Part shown: in pieces, positions 63,716 through 64,000 of the stretch
How the letters are laid out: each line of letters begins with the position of its first letter
Position numbering within the stretch: the first letter of the stretch is position 1
Assembly (NCBI GenBank): GCA_019925105.1
Contig: JAHGAU010000009.1
Location: forward strand, 248,001-312,000
Source of the DNA: Niebla homalea
Taxonomy: Eukaryota > Ascomycota > Lecanoromycetes > Lecanorales > Ramalinaceae
Reading direction: 5' to 3'
DNA: 64,000 nucleotides
Notes under the pieces: generated by a model
Database searches by the model: none
What the model saw: the letters and a program-made list of their open reading frames with translations, nothing else
Told to the model about the DNA's origin: nothing
Position numbers and translations under genes: made by a program

Positions 63716-64000
63716 CCCACGTTACACATATGCAGCCCCCTACGGCCAGCAACACGAGCTCTAGGTCCCTAGCCCGTATCCCCTAATTTAGCGCTCGATT
63801 ATGACGATCCCAAAACGAAGTGGACTGTGCTCAGGTGAGTAAGCGTTCCGAGTGCGGCACGGCAGACGTTAGATCACTGAGATAGGTACAAAGGAGAGGG
63901 GGATAGTGGCTAACGTCAAACAGTAGTTGGTTTGGACGCAATCGATGGTTGATGGGGCTGAATTTATTGAGAGCTTGAGAGGGAGACATGCAGCGGCTGG

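Noticed and set aside
1..64000. CRISPR array, bacterial operons, or a secondary-metabolite gene cluster
   Set aside because: No spaced repeats; genes are intron-bearing and fungal. The reductase, permease and dehydratase lie near each other but with no synthase or tailoring set, so no cluster is supported.

Overview
This window is nuclear DNA of a filamentous ascomycete (Pezizomycotina). The signs are short introns (mostly 45-200 nt) with GT..AG ends and CTNAC-like branch points, GPI-anchored and Kre9/Knh1-type cell-wall proteins, fungal NLR-type (HeLo and NACHT) sequences, an NCS1 permease and a fungal fused PABA synthase. A dothideomycete is my best guess, but that is inference. I see no rRNA, tRNA, CRISPR array or complete transposon.

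Left part (about 1-21.9 kb) is gene-poor. It holds a diverged pair of direct repeats (4.45-5.53 and 9.02-9.71 kb), a short AT-rich block (10.86-11.25 kb), a candidate small secreted cysteine-rich protein (6.4 kb), a three-exon gene of unknown function on the minus strand (11.4-12.2 kb) with further coding-like fragments upstream, and a GPI-anchored wall protein with a minisatellite (15.8-16.7 kb). It also holds two broken pieces of an NLR-type cell-death/recognition system: a NACHT remnant on the minus strand (17.9-19.0 kb) and a HeLo domain on the plus strand (20.05-20.86 kb), head to head and each interrupted.

Right part (about 22-64 kb) is gene-dense: a disordered 921-aa protein; a Rck2/Srk1-type kinase (27.6-30.0 kb) convergent with a dihydroxy-acid dehydratase that has two micro-exons (30.5-32.8 kb); an alpha/beta hydrolase followed by a shattered dual-specificity phosphatase domain (33.9-35.7 kb); a 524-aa unknown; a GH17 glucanase-like secreted protein; an aldo-keto reductase; an NCS1 permease; an NDUFAF3-type complex I assembly factor; a Kre9-domain GPI protein; ribosomal protein eS19; a 994-aa coiled-coil protein with a C-terminal hydrophobic segment; PABA synthase; two SANT/Myb-type proteins; and a 134-aa unknown.

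Most of the right part is core housekeeping: branched-chain amino acids, folate, ribosome, respiratory complex I, stress signalling and cell wall. I see no biosynthetic cluster or operon-like logic. The most notable features are the hydrolase-phosphatase fusion in decay, the rearranged HeLo/NACHT remnants, the 8-nt and 10-nt exons of the dehydratase, and several single-base frame breaks beside homopolymer runs that may be assembly errors rather than biology.
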